Assembly: GCA_900199655.1 (NCBI GenBank)
Contig: FZRE01000010.1
Span: 44,721-108,720, forward strand
Length of the DNA stretch: 64,000 nucleotides
Direction: 5' to 3'
Origin: Prevotellaceae bacterium KH2P17
GTDB taxonomy: Bacteria; Bacteroidota; Bacteroidia; Bacteroidales; Bacteroidaceae
Part shown: piece by piece, positions 25,733 through 34,479 of the stretch
How positions within the stretch are numbered: the stretch's first letter is position 1
Layout: the number at the start of each line of letters is the position of its first letter
Program-made: the position numbers and the translations under genes
Notes under the pieces: generated by a model
Database searches by the model: none
Seen by the model: only the letters and a program-made list of their open reading frames with translations
What the model was told of the DNA's origin: nothing

Positions 25733-27481
25733 ATGAGCTACACGTACGGGTGGATAATCCTGAGCGGCGTTATGGCTCTGGTCGTAACGCTGGCTTGGCT
25801 GGTGCTGAAAGGCAACTTGCGCATCAGGCAGCAGCCCCGTGTGCGTACGCCCGAGCAGCTCAAGAAACTCGTCTCGGCAGCCCTGCACCAGCTGAACTGC
25901 CGCTGCGAGTGGAAGAAAGACCAGGAGACGCTCTACGGGAGGTACGATTACCAGAGCGGACACTTCCGCATCCGCATCGAGAAAGATACGCCTTACGTGC
26001 AGCTCTCGTACCTGTTCTTCTTCTCAACCGGTGCCGGCAACCTCGGCATCGTGCGCGATGTGTGCAACCAGTGCAACCTCAACGCATCGCTTATCCGCGT
26101 GGTCTACACCACCAACGAGAAGGAATACAAGGTCGACGTGCACATTCTGGCGGGCCTCTTCCTGACCGAAGGCAATGCCAAGGGCATGCTGACGGACGTC
26201 ATGACGGATGTCTTCAGCTGGCAGAACATGTTCAGCAAGCGCTTTGACGAACTGCTCAACCGCCATGCCGGGGAGCAGATGCCCGACAGCGAGGCACGCA
26301 GCATGGTCTGGAAACGTGAATATTACCTGCTCCGGGAGCAGGAGATGCTGCACCAGCAGGCCGGGTCGGACTGGCGCGAGGGCGACTACAGCCGTCGCAT
26401 CACCGTGGGTCAGCTGCTCGGCAGGGCACTGGGTGTGGCCGACTTCAGGCCTGTGGAGCTGCGCATGGCCGAAGATGACGGCTTCAGTTTGCAGCAATCG
26501 GAAGCCGAGATACGCCGTTATCCGGTCTCGGAGGCCATCCTCGGGCCCCAGGCCAATCATTCGGACGATGCCCACTGCAGCTTTATCCGCCCCGAGGCAA
26601 CCCTATACCTTACTTATTATGACAACGCGCAGCCCCGCCGCAAGCGGCTGCTCACCATCCATCTGCTCAGCGGCGAGGCCACTGAGGGAGCGCTGTATTA
26701 CCGCATCACGCTGTCGGTTGTTCCGCAGGATGCAAGTCCCGCCACGCCCGTAGGCAGCCGTAACAATCGGCTGCATGCCGTCTCCTTTGTGGCTGCTTAC
26801 GATTTGGAGTCCACCCGCCGGCAGCAAAGCAAGTTCCTCTATCTGTGGAAAGATGCCCTCGACAAGAAACAGAAAGGCAACGACGATGAGCTTTCCGAGG
26901 AGCAGCGGCTCATCTGCAACTGCGTTGACGAGCAGCTCGCGCAGTTCATCTTCCAAGGTCACCAGCTCTTTCTGGCCCGTCGTTACTACGAAGCCCTGCC
27001 CAGTTTGGTCGAGGCTTGCGGCATTATGCAGGGCCAGTTTGGGCAGATGCGGCAGGAGATGCGTGCCGTTTTCTACGAGGTTTGCTACTTCATCGGCTTC
27101 TGTTACGGCGCTCTGCACCGTTACGAGCTGGCCTATTACTATCTGGAAATAACCCTGCCGCTGCACCGCATCAACTATACGGAGGAGTACATCAACTGTC
27201 TGGTCAACGGCGGCGACCATCGCGCAATGGATGTTATCGATGCGTTGACGCAGGAGATGCGCAAGGTTATCAGCGACGAAGAGGAGCCCCTGGCTGCCAA
27301 TGTCGCCTTCCTCAACTTCCTGAAGCGGCGCAAGGCCTACGTCTACATTGACCGGCAGAACTACGATGCGGCCGAGGCAATGCTCAAACGGATGCTCGAC
27401 GACCCTGCCAACAGCGACTTTGCCATCAGCGAACTGGCCTATATCCGGAAGCTGAGGGAGCTGGAAGCCGACCGCAAATGA
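25733..27481 (+). CDS. membrane-anchored TPR protein with a YbjN/CesT-like N-terminal domain
   Basis: The 582-residue protein opens with one transmembrane helix (about residues 6-26). Residues about 40-165 look like a YbjN- or secretion-chaperone-like alpha/beta fold: a helix (LKKLVSAALHQLNC), then strands DQETLYGRYDYQSGHFRIRI and YVQLSYLFFF, then a helix and KVDVHILAGLF. A long middle region of mixed beta structure follows. The C-terminal third (about 400-575) is helical and TPR-like: HQLFLARRYYEALPSLVEAC, YFIGFCYGALHRYELAYYYLEI, AYVYIDRQNYDAAEAML. I do not recognise a named family. It follows dnaG but has its own promoter. The function is unknown; a scaffold role at the membrane is a guess. 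Confidence 0.65.
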   Translation: MSYTYGWIILSGVMALVVTLAWLVLKGNLRIRQQPRVRTPEQLKKLVSAALHQLNCRCEWKKDQETLYGRYDYQSGHFRIRIEKDTPYVQLSYLFFFSTGAGNLGIVRDVCNQCNLNASLIRVVYTTNEKEYKVDVHILAGLFLTEGNAKGMLTDVMTDVFSWQNMFSKRFDELLNRHAGEQMPDSEARSMVWKREYYLLREQEMLHQQAGSDWREGDYSRRITVGQLLGRALGVADFRPVELRMAEDDGFSLQQSEAEIRRYPVSEAILGPQANHSDDAHCSFIRPEATLYLTYYDNAQPRRKRLLTIHLLSGEATEGALYYRITLSVVPQDASPATPVGSRNNRLHAVSFVAAYDLESTRRQQSKFLYLWKDALDKKQKGNDDELSEEQRLICNCVDEQLAQFIFQGHQLFLARRYYEALPSLVEACGIMQGQFGQMRQEMRAVFYEVCYFIGFCYGALHRYELAYYYLEITLPLHRINYTEEYINCLVNGGDHRAMDVIDALTQEMRKVISDEEEPLAANVAFLNFLKRRKAYVYIDRQNYDAAEAMLKRMLDDPANSDFAISELAYIRKLRELEADRK

Positions 27482-27529
27482 AGCAACCTAAAGCGAAGAA
27501 AGGAGCCGTCAGCATTCAGTAACCCTATC

Positions 27530-27581
27530 ATCACCCACCACCCATCACCCCATCACCCACCACCCATCACCCCATCACCCA
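27530..27581. repeat. 22-bp C/A-rich tandem repeat in the leader of cls
   Basis: Two perfect 22-bp copies made of ATCACCCACC + ACCCATCACCCC, plus a partial third, end 1 bp before the cls ATG. The strand is nearly free of G. The repeat occupies the position where a ribosome-binding site would be. Confidence 0.85.
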
Positions 27582-27582
27582 A

Positions 27583-29007
27583 ATGATTTACATCCACTGG
27601 ATTTCCTTAGTCATCTATGCAGTCATCATCATTGGTACCATGCTGGCCGTTGTCATGGACAACCGCCAGCCGGCAAAGACCATGGCATGGCTGCTGGTGT
27701 TGTGGTTCCTGCCCCTTGTGGGTATCGTGCTGTACTTCTTCTTCGGGCAGAACACCCGCAAGGAGAGGTTCATCAGCCAGCGCAGTCTTGACGAGCTGAC
27801 CAAACGAAGCATGCTGGAGTTTGCCGAACAGCGCAACCTCCGCCTGCCCGAGAGCCACAAGGCGCTCATGCAACTCTATACCAACCAGAGTATGGCGCTG
27901 CCCTTCAAGGACAACGAAGTGAAGATTTACACTTCCGGCTACGAGTTTTTTCCGGCCCTGCTTGCCGCCATCGGGCATGCCCGCCATCACATCCATCTGG
28001 TTTCCTTCATCTTCAACGACGACCCGCTGGGCCGCCTTGTGGCCGATGCACTCATAGACAAGGCGCGCGAGGGGGTTGAGGTACGTGTCATTTACGACGA
28101 TGTGGGCAACTGGAAAGTGCGCAGTTCGTTCTTTGAACGGATGCGTGATGCCGGCATCGACGTGCATGCGTTCATGCCGGTCAAGTTTCCCGCCTTTACC
28201 AGTAAGGCCAACTACCGTAACCACCGCAAGCTGTGCATCGTCGACGGGAAGGTTGGTTTCATCGGCGGTATGAACATCGCGCTGCGTTATGTCAAAGGAA
28301 CACCGAAGCAGCCTTGGCGCGACGCCCACCTGCGTATTGTGGGGGGAGCCGTTTATGCCATACAGCGGGCGTTTCTGGTCGACTGGTATTTTTGCGACCG
28401 CACGCTCATTACCGACCGCAAATACTATCCTGAACCCGACGAATACGTGGACAACGACTGCCTGGCTCAGGTCGTTACGAGCAGTCCCATCTCTGCTTGG
28501 CCCGAAATCATGCAGGGCTATGTGCGCATTCTTCTTGAGGCCAAGCGTTACGTTTTCATGGAGTCGCCCTACTTTCTGCCCACCGAACCCATCCTTTTTG
28601 CCATGCGCACGGCGGCCTTGGCGGGCGTAGACGTAAGGCTGATGGTGCCTTTGCGCGGCGACAGCCGCATCGTTGACTGGGCCAGCCGTTCCTATTTACA
28701 GGAAGCGGCAGAGGCCGGCGTCAAGGTGTATCTGTACAAGGCAGGCTTTAACCACTCCAAACTGCTCATCAGCGACGACTCACTCTGCACCTGCGGTTCA
28801 ACCAATGTAGACTTCCGGAGCTTTGAACATAACTTCGAGTCGAATGTGTTTTTCTACCACGAAGGCATGGCGCTGAGAATGAAAAAAGTCTTTCTGGACG
28901 ACCAGAAAGACTGCATCATGATAGACGAGCTGATGATGAAAGAGCGCCGGCCCTATCTTCACCGGCTGTGGGAGAGCCTCATCAGGCTCCTCTCGCCCCT
29001 GCTCTGA
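27583..29007 (+). CDS. cls: cardiolipin synthase
   Basis: The 474-residue phospholipase-D-superfamily enzyme joins two phosphatidylglycerols into cardiolipin at the inner membrane. Two N-terminal helices (about 4-24 and 33-54) are followed by two HKD motifs. The first is NHRKLCIVDGKVGFIGG (H214, K216, D221) and the second NHSKLLISDD (H391, K393, D398) with CGSTNVDFRS after it. The start at MIYIHW gives the normal Cls topology. It converges with rsmD, with only 25 bp between stop codons. Confidence 0.95.
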   Translation: MIYIHWISLVIYAVIIIGTMLAVVMDNRQPAKTMAWLLVLWFLPLVGIVLYFFFGQNTRKERFISQRSLDELTKRSMLEFAEQRNLRLPESHKALMQLYTNQSMALPFKDNEVKIYTSGYEFFPALLAAIGHARHHIHLVSFIFNDDPLGRLVADALIDKAREGVEVRVIYDDVGNWKVRSSFFERMRDAGIDVHAFMPVKFPAFTSKANYRNHRKLCIVDGKVGFIGGMNIALRYVKGTPKQPWRDAHLRIVGGAVYAIQRAFLVDWYFCDRTLITDRKYYPEPDEYVDNDCLAQVVTSSPISAWPEIMQGYVRILLEAKRYVFMESPYFLPTEPILFAMRTAALAGVDVRLMVPLRGDSRIVDWASRSYLQEAAEAGVKVYLYKAGFNHSKLLISDDSLCTCGSTNVDFRSFEHNFESNVFFYHEGMALRMKKVFLDDQKDCIMIDELMMKERRPYLHRLWESLIRLLSPLL

Positions 29008-29032
29008 AACGGGCAGACCGCTTTTCCCGCCT

Positions 29033-29563
29033 TTATCTGAACAAGCTGAAGTTCACGCTCCCGTAGGCTCTGTGCTCCACGAACCGCGGGTGCGAGGAGA
29101 AGTCATTGTGCTTGCCGTGCTCGAATACGAACACTCCGCCATCCTTCAGGAGACCTTTCTCCAGGACGAGGTCGGGTATCTGCGGCAGCTGCTCCAGTGC
29201 GTAGGGCGGGTCGGCGAACACGAGGTCGAACTGTTGGTGGCACGTCTTGAGGAAGCGGAACACGTCTCCGCGGATGAGGATGTCCTGCTCCGTGCCCAAT
29301 TTCTGCATGCACTGGCGTATGAAGTTGGCGTGGTCACGGTCGGCCTCCACGCTGATAACGGATGCGCAACCTCTCGAGAGCAGCTCCAGAGATATGCTGC
29401 CGGTGCCTGCAAAGAGGTCGAGTGCGGTGCTGCCTTCCAAGTCCAAGTAGCCGTTCAGCACGTTGAAGATGTTCTCCTTGGCAAAATCGGTCGTGGGGCG
29501 AGCCTTGAACGACCGCGGTATGTCGAAGTGGCGGCCCTTGTAAATGCCTGTAATGATGCGCAT
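29033..29563 (-). CDS. rsmD: 16S rRNA (guanine-966-N2)-methyltransferase
   Basis: A 176-residue SAM-dependent methyltransferase that modifies G966 of 16S rRNA. It shows the RsmD N-terminus MRIITGIYKGR, the substrate segment RPTTDFAKENIFNVL, the SAM loop LDLFAGTGSISLELLSRG and the catalytic DPPY at about residues 118-121. It lies 6 bp after the DUF3822 gene and is co-transcribed with it. Confidence 0.95.
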   Translation of the reverse strand: MRIITGIYKGRHFDIPRSFKARPTTDFAKENIFNVLNGYLDLEGSTALDLFAGTGSISLELLSRGCASVISVEADRDHANFIRQCMQKLGTEQDILIRGDVFRFLKTCHQQFDLVFADPPYALEQLPQIPDLVLEKGLLKDGGVFVFEHGKHNDFSSHPRFVEHRAYGSVNFSLFR

Positions 29564-29569
29564 ATAGCT

Positions 29570-30388
29570 TTACCTTCCTTTTAAAAACAGCGTCATCAGG
29601 TCCAGCGGCATGCCGTTAATCTGCGTGATGGGAGCCCGGTTGAAGTCAGCCGAAGGATTGATGGCGAAGGCCTTGCGCATGTATCTGTGCAGGGCTTCGA
29701 GCAGCCATTCCCTGTCCGGAATGTCGCCCGAGAGGTACATTTCGTCCTTCTCGGCATCCATCTGCAGCTGCTGCCACACGTACAGCAGGTAGTAGGCAGC
29801 GTCTCGCGACTGGTCGGCAGCAAAGCAGTTGGTGAACTTGAAGCGGTTCTTGTCAAAGCAGAAGATGTCCAGCTTCTTGTCATGAAAGTAGCCGTACAGC
29901 TTGCGGTGCGTGCCCGTAAAGCTGCGTTGGTGCATGTAACTCCACACGGGCTGCACCGTGGGGATGAACCTCACGTCGGCGTAGTGGTCCTCCACGACCA
30001 GTCTGAGGTCCTTGTTCACGCCGAACACGGCCACGGCATTCAGGTTTGGCAGCACGCTCTGCATCACGGCTTCGCCCTCTGCGCCGGGGAAGCTGTGCAG
30101 GTAGAGCGCCTCCATCTGCTGCTCGTCGAACTCCTCGATGGGCACCATGAGCACCTGTGCGTCTACCATCACCTGCGCCCGGGTAAAGGGTTGGGTAAGC
30201 AGGTGAGCCGTCTTGAAGGCCTCGCGCAGGTTGGCTGCCGTGGAGATGCCGCTCTTCACGATGTACGGTTCGTACACTACCTGCGCCTCGGTCTCGGCGC
30301 TTGCCACGGCAAAAGCCATCGTGTACCGGCTGATGCGCAGCGTTACGCGCGGCTGTCGGGTAAGGTTTATGTTGTTGTTTTGCTCCAT
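29570..30388 (-). CDS. DUF3822 family protein
   Basis: A 272-residue protein typical of Bacteroidota, directly upstream of rsmD. Features are LRISRYTMAFAVAS near the N-terminus, the middle segment NAVAVFGVNKDLRLVVEDHY, FCFDKNRFKFTNCFAADQSRDAAYYLLYVWQQLQM, and the C-terminal NPSADFNRAPITQINGMPLDLMTLFLKG. The duplicated layout resembles an actin-like/ASKHA ATPase fold, but phosphate-binding loops are not obvious. Its constant pairing with rsmD is known from related genomes; the function is not established. Confidence 0.82.
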   Translation of the reverse strand: MEQNNNINLTRQPRVTLRISRYTMAFAVASAETEAQVVYEPYIVKSGISTAANLREAFKTAHLLTQPFTRAQVMVDAQVLMVPIEEFDEQQMEALYLHSFPGAEGEAVMQSVLPNLNAVAVFGVNKDLRLVVEDHYADVRFIPTVQPVWSYMHQRSFTGTHRKLYGYFHDKKLDIFCFDKNRFKFTNCFAADQSRDAAYYLLYVWQQLQMDAEKDEMYLSGDIPDREWLLEALHRYMRKAFAINPSADFNRAPITQINGMPLDLMTLFLKGR

Positions 30389-30409
30389 ACTGTAGTTAGC
30401 GTACTGTTT

Positions 30410-30418
30410 GCAAAGATA
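30410..30418 (-). promoter_or_regulatory. promoter -7 box of the DUF3822-rsmD operon
   Basis: TATCTTTGC on the minus strand, 22 nt before the ATG at 30388. Confidence 0.7.
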
Positions 30419-30481
30419 GCGTTTTTTTCCTTTTTTCCGTACATTTCGGTTGTTTTCTCTTCCCGTCTTTGGGTTTCCGGC

Positions 30482-30952
30482 TCACCAGTTTACCTCGTTG
30501 CCGTTGGGCGAAGCGATGTCGCCGAACTTCAGTCCGGGGTATTCGCCGCGCCCGGTGGCCTCGCGTATCAGGGCGGCCACGGCCTCTTCATCCAGTCCGC
30601 AGAGGTATTCATGGTAGCCGGCAGCGCACTCCATGAGCGGAATACGTGCCCCCGAGCGGCCCGTCTGCGTGCTTACGGCAACGTGGAACTTAGCTTGCCG
30701 CGAGTAGGGAATGTATTGCAGCGAGTCGGCCAGCCACCCTCCGCCCACCAGAGTGGGTAGGTTGGCGTAGCTGCCGTTGGCCCTCAGGTAGGCTGTCTCG
30801 GCACTGCGGATGAGCAGCAGGCGCTCCTTTACGGCCTCTTCCCGCCGCTGTCGCTCCCGCCCAAAGCGCAGCGGAGCGCTCACGCTGAGCACGCACAGCA
30901 CGGCCAACACGGCCACACAGGCCAGCAGAATGTAATTATTATTGAGTTTCAT
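30482..30952 (-). CDS. single-pass membrane protein, pseudopilin-like shape
   Basis: The start is taken at MKLNNNYILLACVAV (156 residues). The frame is open 17 codons further, but those codons lie across a promoter. The N-terminal helix (about 6-27) runs straight into a long amphipathic helix (RERQRREEAVKERLLLIRSAETAYLRANGSYANL). A small globular domain with Cys about 107 and 116 follows. A hydrophobic N-helix extended by a charged helix with 'AETAYLRANGSY..L..L' is how minor pseudopilins look, but a prepilin peptidase site is absent. I do not recognise the family. Confidence 0.65.
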   Translation of the reverse strand: MKLNNNYILLACVAVLAVLCVLSVSAPLRFGRERQRREEAVKERLLLIRSAETAYLRANGSYANLPTLVGGGWLADSLQYIPYSRQAKFHVAVSTQTGRSGARIPLMECAAGYHEYLCGLDEEAVAALIREATGRGEYPGLKFGDIASPNGNEVNW

Positions 30953-30975
30953 TCGTCGTTGAGGAAAATAATTTC

Positions 30976-30997
30976 TATTTTTGTATCTGCAAAAATA
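30976..30997. promoter_or_regulatory. overlapping divergent promoters
   Basis: A plus-strand box TATTTTTG (30976-30983) serves the helicase gene. A minus-strand box TATTTTTGC (30989-30997) serves the 156-residue gene. The minus box lies to the right of the plus box, so the two polymerase footprints and the first bases of the two transcripts overlap. Confidence 0.65.
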
Positions 30998-31018
30998 CGA
31001 CATTTTTTCAGAATACCG

Positions 31019-32476
31019 ATGATAATCGACGAATTAACTTACCGCATTCGACAGGAATTCCACTTTGCCCCAACGCGCGAACAGGCCCAGGCCATGGAGA
31101 CCTTCGGCCGCTTCATGACCGACCGCGACGCCTCGGCGGTGATGATACTGCGTGGTTCTGCCGGTACCGGCAAGACGAGTTTGGCCGGCGCCCTGGTGCG
31201 TACGCTGGCCCGGCTGCAGCAGAAGGTGCTCCTCCTGGCACCCACGGGGCGCGCCGCCAAGGTGTTTTCTATCAACAGCGGCCATGCCGCCTACACCATT
31301 CACCGCAAAATCTACCGGCAGCGGGGCTTGGGAGGAGACTTCAGCCTAAACGCCAATCTGCATGCCGACACGCTCTTCATAGTCGACGAGAGCTCCATGA
31401 TAGGCAGCGGCGGTTTCGCCTCCGCCGAGGGCGGCAGCTTCGGTTCGGGCGACCTCCTGAGCGATTTGGTAAGGTTCGTCTATTCCGGTCGCAACTGCCG
31501 ACTGCTGCTCATAGGCGACAAGGCGCAGCTTCCGCCGGTGGGAGAGGAGGAGTCGCCCGCCCTTTCCGGCACCGTGATGGGCGGCTACGGGCTCAAGGTG
31601 TACGAGCAGGACCTCAACGAGGTGCTGCGCCAGAGCCACGACAGCGGCATCCTGTACAATGCAACGGTCATCCGCCAGATGATAACCCACGACGCCGCTA
31701 CCGAGCTGCCGAAGATTACTTTCGGCGCCTTTGCCGACCTGCAGATGGTGCTCGGCGCCGAGCTGATTGACACGCTGGGCTCCAGCTACAGCCGAGTGGG
31801 CATGGACGAGACCATCGTCATCACCCGCAGCAACAAGCGCGCCATCATCTACAACCGCGGAATAAGGAACACGATACTCGACCGAGAGGAGGAACTCTCG
31901 GCAGGCGACATGCTCATGATAGTGAAGAACCACTACCGCTCGCCGGCACCCGCGCAGCCCGAAGCCAAAGGACAGGACGCCACGGATAACCACCAGCTGG
32001 ACTTCATAGCCAATGGCGACCGCGCGGTGGTGCGCCGCGTGCGCCACATACGCGAGCTCTACGGCTACCACTTTGCCGACGTAACGCTCACGTTTCCCGA
32101 CTACGACGATGCCGAAACCGACTGCACCGTCATCATGGACAGCCTGGCAAGCGAGGCGCCGGCCCTTACCCGGCTGCAGAGTGAGGACCTATATAATAAG
32201 GTGATGGATGATTATGCCGACATACCCCTGAAGAGCGACCGCCTGAAACGCATGCGCGAGGACGTGTACCTCAACGCCCTGCAGATAAAATATGCCTACG
32301 CCATTACCTGCCACAAGGCCCAGGGCGGCCAGTGGGCGCACGTTTACATAGACCAGGGCTACATGACCGACGACATGCTTACGCCCGACTACATCCACTG
32401 GCTCTACACGGCATTCACGCGCGCAACGGAGAAACTCTTCCTTGTCAACTGGCCCCAGACGCAAACAAAGGGGTAA
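31019..32476 (+). CDS. RecD-like / Dda-like SF1 DNA helicase
   Basis: From MIIDELTYRIRQEF (485 residues). Motif I is GSAGTGKT (46-53), motif Ia is LLAPTGRAAK and motif II is FIVDESSMIG. Motif III is LLLIGDKAQLPPVG. The C-terminal UvrD_C_2 region is KYAYAITCHKAQGGQWAHVYID, followed by LYTAFTRATEKLFLVN. This is a stand-alone 5'-3' helicase of the RecD2/Dda type, without the N-terminal extension of RecD2. It probably acts in DNA repair or restart. The start at 31019 fits the promoter at 30976; the upstream in-frame ATG at 30959 precedes it. Confidence 0.9.
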   Translation: MIIDELTYRIRQEFHFAPTREQAQAMETFGRFMTDRDASAVMILRGSAGTGKTSLAGALVRTLARLQQKVLLLAPTGRAAKVFSINSGHAAYTIHRKIYRQRGLGGDFSLNANLHADTLFIVDESSMIGSGGFASAEGGSFGSGDLLSDLVRFVYSGRNCRLLLIGDKAQLPPVGEEESPALSGTVMGGYGLKVYEQDLNEVLRQSHDSGILYNATVIRQMITHDAATELPKITFGAFADLQMVLGAELIDTLGSSYSRVGMDETIVITRSNKRAIIYNRGIRNTILDREEELSAGDMLMIVKNHYRSPAPAQPEAKGQDATDNHQLDFIANGDRAVVRRVRHIRELYGYHFADVTLTFPDYDDAETDCTVIMDSLASEAPALTRLQSEDLYNKVMDDYADIPLKSDRLKRMREDVYLNALQIKYAYAITCHKAQGGQWAHVYIDQGYMTDDMLTPDYIHWLYTAFTRATEKLFLVNWPQTQTKG

Positions 32477-32533
32477 ACACCCGCGCGGCTGAATTTTTTC
32501 GGCCTTGCGGTTGGTGCCTTGCCGCAAAATGCG

Positions 32534-32542
32534 TACATTTGT
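32534..32542 (+). promoter_or_regulatory. promoter -7 box of the exported-protein pair
   Basis: TACATTTGT, 15 nt before the ATG at 32558. Confidence 0.6.
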
Positions 32543-32557
32543 ACAAAAATCTGATAG

Positions 32558-33325
32558 ATGAGAGTTAAAACACGTTTTTTAATGCTTGCGCTCTGCCTGT
32601 TGCCGCTTTACGGCTTCGGGCAGAACACGACCTTGGAGCGCAGCTACCGCTGTGCAGCCCCCGACAAGCAGGGAACCGAGTACACAGAACTTTCTGCCTG
32701 CCTGCGCGTAGAGGTAAAGGACGGCCGCCCGTGGGTGGTTAACCTGTATCCGCAGTTCGACAAACGGGCCGCCAAGTCGCTGCGGTTGTGGGTCAACAGC
32801 ATCCGCATGGGCGACTTGGATTACTGGATATCTTCGCTCGAAGCCATCAAGCAGAAGTTCGGTGAATGGACGGCAGTGGCTGCCGAGAATAAGGTTACCG
32901 ACTACCGGCGCAACATGCAGACGCGCAAAATCTACTTCCCGCCCCTTTTTGCCACGATGGTTTCCGCCGCCGGAGAAATCTGCGAGGCCGACAAGGGAGG
33001 CGTGCAGCTGGTGCCGTATTTTGAAGTTGACAAGAGCGGCAACTGCTGCATAGCCCTAAGACCCACGCCGGCAACCTTCGTAACCTACGATTTACCCGAC
33101 CGCGACACCGCCCTCTCCAATCCCGCTACTACGGTTATAGCGGGCATGGCCGGCGCCTACGAGCGGCGCGTAACGCCTCCCGCGTATGCCTTGGTGTTTG
33201 CTTCGGCGGGGCAGATAGATTCGTTTATCGAAGCGCTCCGGTTCTATCCCGAACTCCGAAAGCTGCAAGAAGCCGAGCAAACCAAGCGTAACAGGGCCAA
33301 GGAACTGGACAAAATATTTAAGTAA
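32558..33325 (+). CDS. exported protein of unknown function
   Basis: A 255-residue protein with a signal peptide (MRVKTRFLMLALCLLPLYGFGQ, cut about residue 21). The mature part begins with short strands (TTLERSYRC, YTELSACLRVEV, PWVVNLYPQF), has a helical middle (SLEAIKQKFGEWTAVAAENK) and ends in a Lys/Arg/Glu-rich helix. Three or four Cys are present (RCAAP, SACLR, EICEAD, NCCIAL). I recognise no family. It is followed after 12 bp by another exported protein, so the two form an operon and may act together in the periplasm or outer membrane. Confidence 0.75.
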   Translation: MRVKTRFLMLALCLLPLYGFGQNTTLERSYRCAAPDKQGTEYTELSACLRVEVKDGRPWVVNLYPQFDKRAAKSLRLWVNSIRMGDLDYWISSLEAIKQKFGEWTAVAAENKVTDYRRNMQTRKIYFPPLFATMVSAAGEICEADKGGVQLVPYFEVDKSGNCCIALRPTPATFVTYDLPDRDTALSNPATTVIAGMAGAYERRVTPPAYALVFASAGQIDSFIEALRFYPELRKLQEAEQTKRNRAKELDKIFK

Positions 33326-33337
33326 CACCCACAACCC

Positions 33338-33973
33338 ATGCGCATAAAAACCTTTCTTCTCGTTTTGGCCTGTGCCTTGTCGGCCACGGCCACGTGGGCT
33401 TGGAACCCGCTTAAAACGCCCAAACTGCCGCTGGAATGGCAGCCCGGGCATTATGTAGAGGGAACCCTCGACCAGAAACTGCGTGAGTGCGCAAGCATGT
33501 ACCTGCGCCGCCAGCATGAAAACCCGAAGGCACATGCGGTTTACTTACGCGGAATGACGCACGGAGTAGACGATGCCGCCACGGGCAACCTTGCCAAGTC
33601 AACGCACACGGTGATACTGCGCTACACGCCCCAAAGCAAGTTGGTGTACGCCATCGGACTGGGCTATACCTGCTACCGCCAGCATACGGACGGCTATTAC
33701 GAGGACATACGCCGAGCCACCCTGCACCGCTACCTTTACCATGACGAGCCTGCGGCCGCGGAATACGGCGTAGAGACGGCGCGCGTTTACCGCAACCGGA
33801 AGCAGGAACCGTGGGGAACGCTGGCCTTCCAGAAAGTTAAAGACGCGGGCGACGGCCTGCACGGCATGGTCATTGTGTGGACCATTAACGACGAACTTGC
33901 AGAGATAAACCGGCAGGAAACGGCCCAGGAAGCGGCCGAAGGCAAAGACCCGCGTGACGATTTGTTCCGATAG
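33338..33973 (+). CDS. exported protein of unknown function
   Basis: A 211-residue protein with a signal peptide (cut near ATWAW, residue about 21), second in the pair with the gene at 32558. The mature protein is basic, with no further hydrophobic span. Distinctive stretches are GHYVEGTLDQKLRECASMYLRRQHENPKAHAVYL, LVYAIGLGYTCYRQHTDGYYEDIRRATL and an Asp-rich tail (KDPRDDLFR). No family is recognised. The 506 bp that follow hold no gene, only C/T-rich DNA and a family B repeat. Confidence 0.72.
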   Translation: MRIKTFLLVLACALSATATWAWNPLKTPKLPLEWQPGHYVEGTLDQKLRECASMYLRRQHENPKAHAVYLRGMTHGVDDAATGNLAKSTHTVILRYTPQSKLVYAIGLGYTCYRQHTDGYYEDIRRATLHRYLYHDEPAAAEYGVETARVYRNRKQEPWGTLAFQKVKDAGDGLHGMVIVWTINDELAEINRQETAQEAAEGKDPRDDLFR

Positions 33974-34221
33974 ACTCGCCGCCAGCTCCCCCGCGTGGCC
34001 GCGATTGCGGCTCCGCCGGGGGTGCGATTGCGGCTATCAGCCTCCCGGTTGCGGTTCCGTTGCGCCGGCTTTAGCCTTTTTCGGTCTCACGTCCTCGTTT
34101 CCGCAGAGCCCGTTTCAGCCTTTTTTCATCTCCAATTTTCGCCTTTGCAGAACTCCCTTCTGCCCCCATCTTCACCCCAACTTTTATCTTATCCGAAAGG
34201 CGGGGGTATCTGCCCGTTTTC

Positions 34222-34311
34222 TTGAACATGTCTTTCAAGGCGCTTGAACATGTCCTTCAAGGGGCTTGAAGATGCCTTTCAAGGGCCTTGAAAGACACGT
34301 TCAAGAAACCT
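34222..34311. repeat. dispersed repeat family B, copy 4
   Basis: The most regular of the family B clusters: TTCAAGGCGCTTGAACATGT and variants repeat with a period of about 23-24 bp, four modules in all. Confidence 0.85.
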
Positions 34312-34446
34312 GCCGAACGCCTTTGCGCAACCTGCTGACACTCAATCGGTTGCCCGAAGGTGCATTTTCGGCCTCTTCCTCGCCCCAATATGCACCCCCG
34401 AAAAAGAAATATGGACAAAAAAGATGCGGCCTTGGATTATTTTTCT

Positions 34447-34455
34447 TATTTTTGC
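34447..34455 (+). promoter_or_regulatory. promoter -7 box of the large helicase-nuclease gene
   Basis: TATTTTTGC, 24 nt before the ATG at 34480. Confidence 0.7.
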
Positions 34456-34479
34456 GAAGACAAACTTTAAATACAAGAA

